This document shows positions 15,375 through 15,574 of a stretch of 15,574 nt of DNA, in pieces. This DNA comes from Chromatiales bacterium (GTDB taxonomy: Bacteria; Pseudomonadota; Gammaproteobacteria; Chromatiales; Chromatiaceae). Made by a program: the position numbers and the translations under genes. The notes under the pieces are model-generated. The model worked only from the letters and a program-made list of their open reading frames with translations. It ran no database searches and was not told the origin of the DNA. Numbering within the stretch: the first letter of the stretch is position 1; the number at the start of each line of letters is the position of its first letter. The stretch lies in NCBI GenBank assembly GCA_024762485.1, contig JANTHH010000038.1, positions 1 to 15,574 of the forward strand, written 5' to 3'.

Positions 15375-15574
15375 ATGGTGATGCTCGACAAGCAACAACA
15401 ACAGCGCCGCCTGCTGCGGATGTTCCTGCTCTGGGTGGGCCTGCCGACCCTGCTTGCTGCGATCTATTACGGCCTGATCGCCAGTGACCTGTTCGAGTCC
15501 GAGTCGCGCTATACCATCCACTCCTCGGAGATGCAGCTCAGTTCCGGACTCGATGCTCTGCTCAGCAGCGGCAT
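15375..15574 (+). CDS. Capsule export inner-membrane protein, KpsE-like (partial)
   Basis: The first 66 residues of a polysaccharide co-polymerase/export family protein (KpsE, BexC, CtrB type), cut by the right edge. A basic, Gln-rich N-terminus is followed by one membrane helix (about 17-36), then the family-like juxtamembrane stretch FESESRYTIHSSE. Full-length members are about 370-390 residues, with a periplasmic coiled coil and a second membrane helix. An ATG at 15381 is an alternative start two codons later; no strong ribosome site separates them (GGGCC only). The position directly after kpsT supports the call. Confidence 0.8.
   Translation, partial: MVMLDKQQQQRRLLRMFLLWVGLPTLLAAIYYGLIASDLFESESRYTIHSSEMQLSSGLDALLSSG

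Overview
This is a GC-rich chromosomal segment of a gammaproteobacterium. The core is the conserved block ruvB-ybgC-tolQ-tolR-tolA-tolB-pal-cpoB-queE-queC, followed by a YeeE/YedE transporter gene and a tRNA-Lys(TTT). This gene order is familiar from Pseudomonas and related gammaproteobacteria. A large YeeE/YedE (TsuA-like) sulfur-compound transporter would fit a sulfur-metabolising lineage such as the Chromatiales, but the sequence alone does not fix the genus.

Layout. (1) Positions 1-3933, minus strand: a four-gene efflux operon read right to left, padR regulator, periplasmic adaptor (MFP), a small MAPEG-family membrane protein, and an RND pump that runs off the left edge. (2) 3934-4203: a divergent intergenic region with an AT-rich palindrome close to padR and three consecutive strong hairpins close to ruvB. 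(3) 4204-5253: ruvB, without ruvC or ruvA beside it. (4) 5292-10471: the complete Tol-Pal cluster, tightly packed. (5) 10495-11828: queE and queC (preQ0 synthesis), overlapping by 4 bases. (6) 11931-13196: the YeeE/YedE transporter. (7) 13210-13398: a tRNA-Lys unit with a good sigma-70-type promoter and an intrinsic terminator. (8) 13549-15574: a lipoprotein gene followed by kpsM-kpsT-kpsE-like genes for ABC-transporter-dependent capsule export; the last is cut by the right edge.

How they work together. The Tol-Pal genes encode the envelope complex for outer-membrane constriction and integrity: TolQRA is the inner-membrane motor, TolB and Pal the periplasmic and outer-membrane parts, CpoB the link to peptidoglycan synthesis. 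QueE and QueC supply the 7-deazapurine precursor for queuosine. The efflux operon and the capsule locus are accessory envelope functions on either side of the conserved core.

No CRISPR array, transposase, integrase or prophage gene was seen. The best candidates for something undescribed are the three-hairpin element at the junction between the efflux operon and ruvB, the MAPEG gene inside an RND operon under a PadR regulator, and the small cysteine-containing lipoprotein at the head of the capsule export genes.
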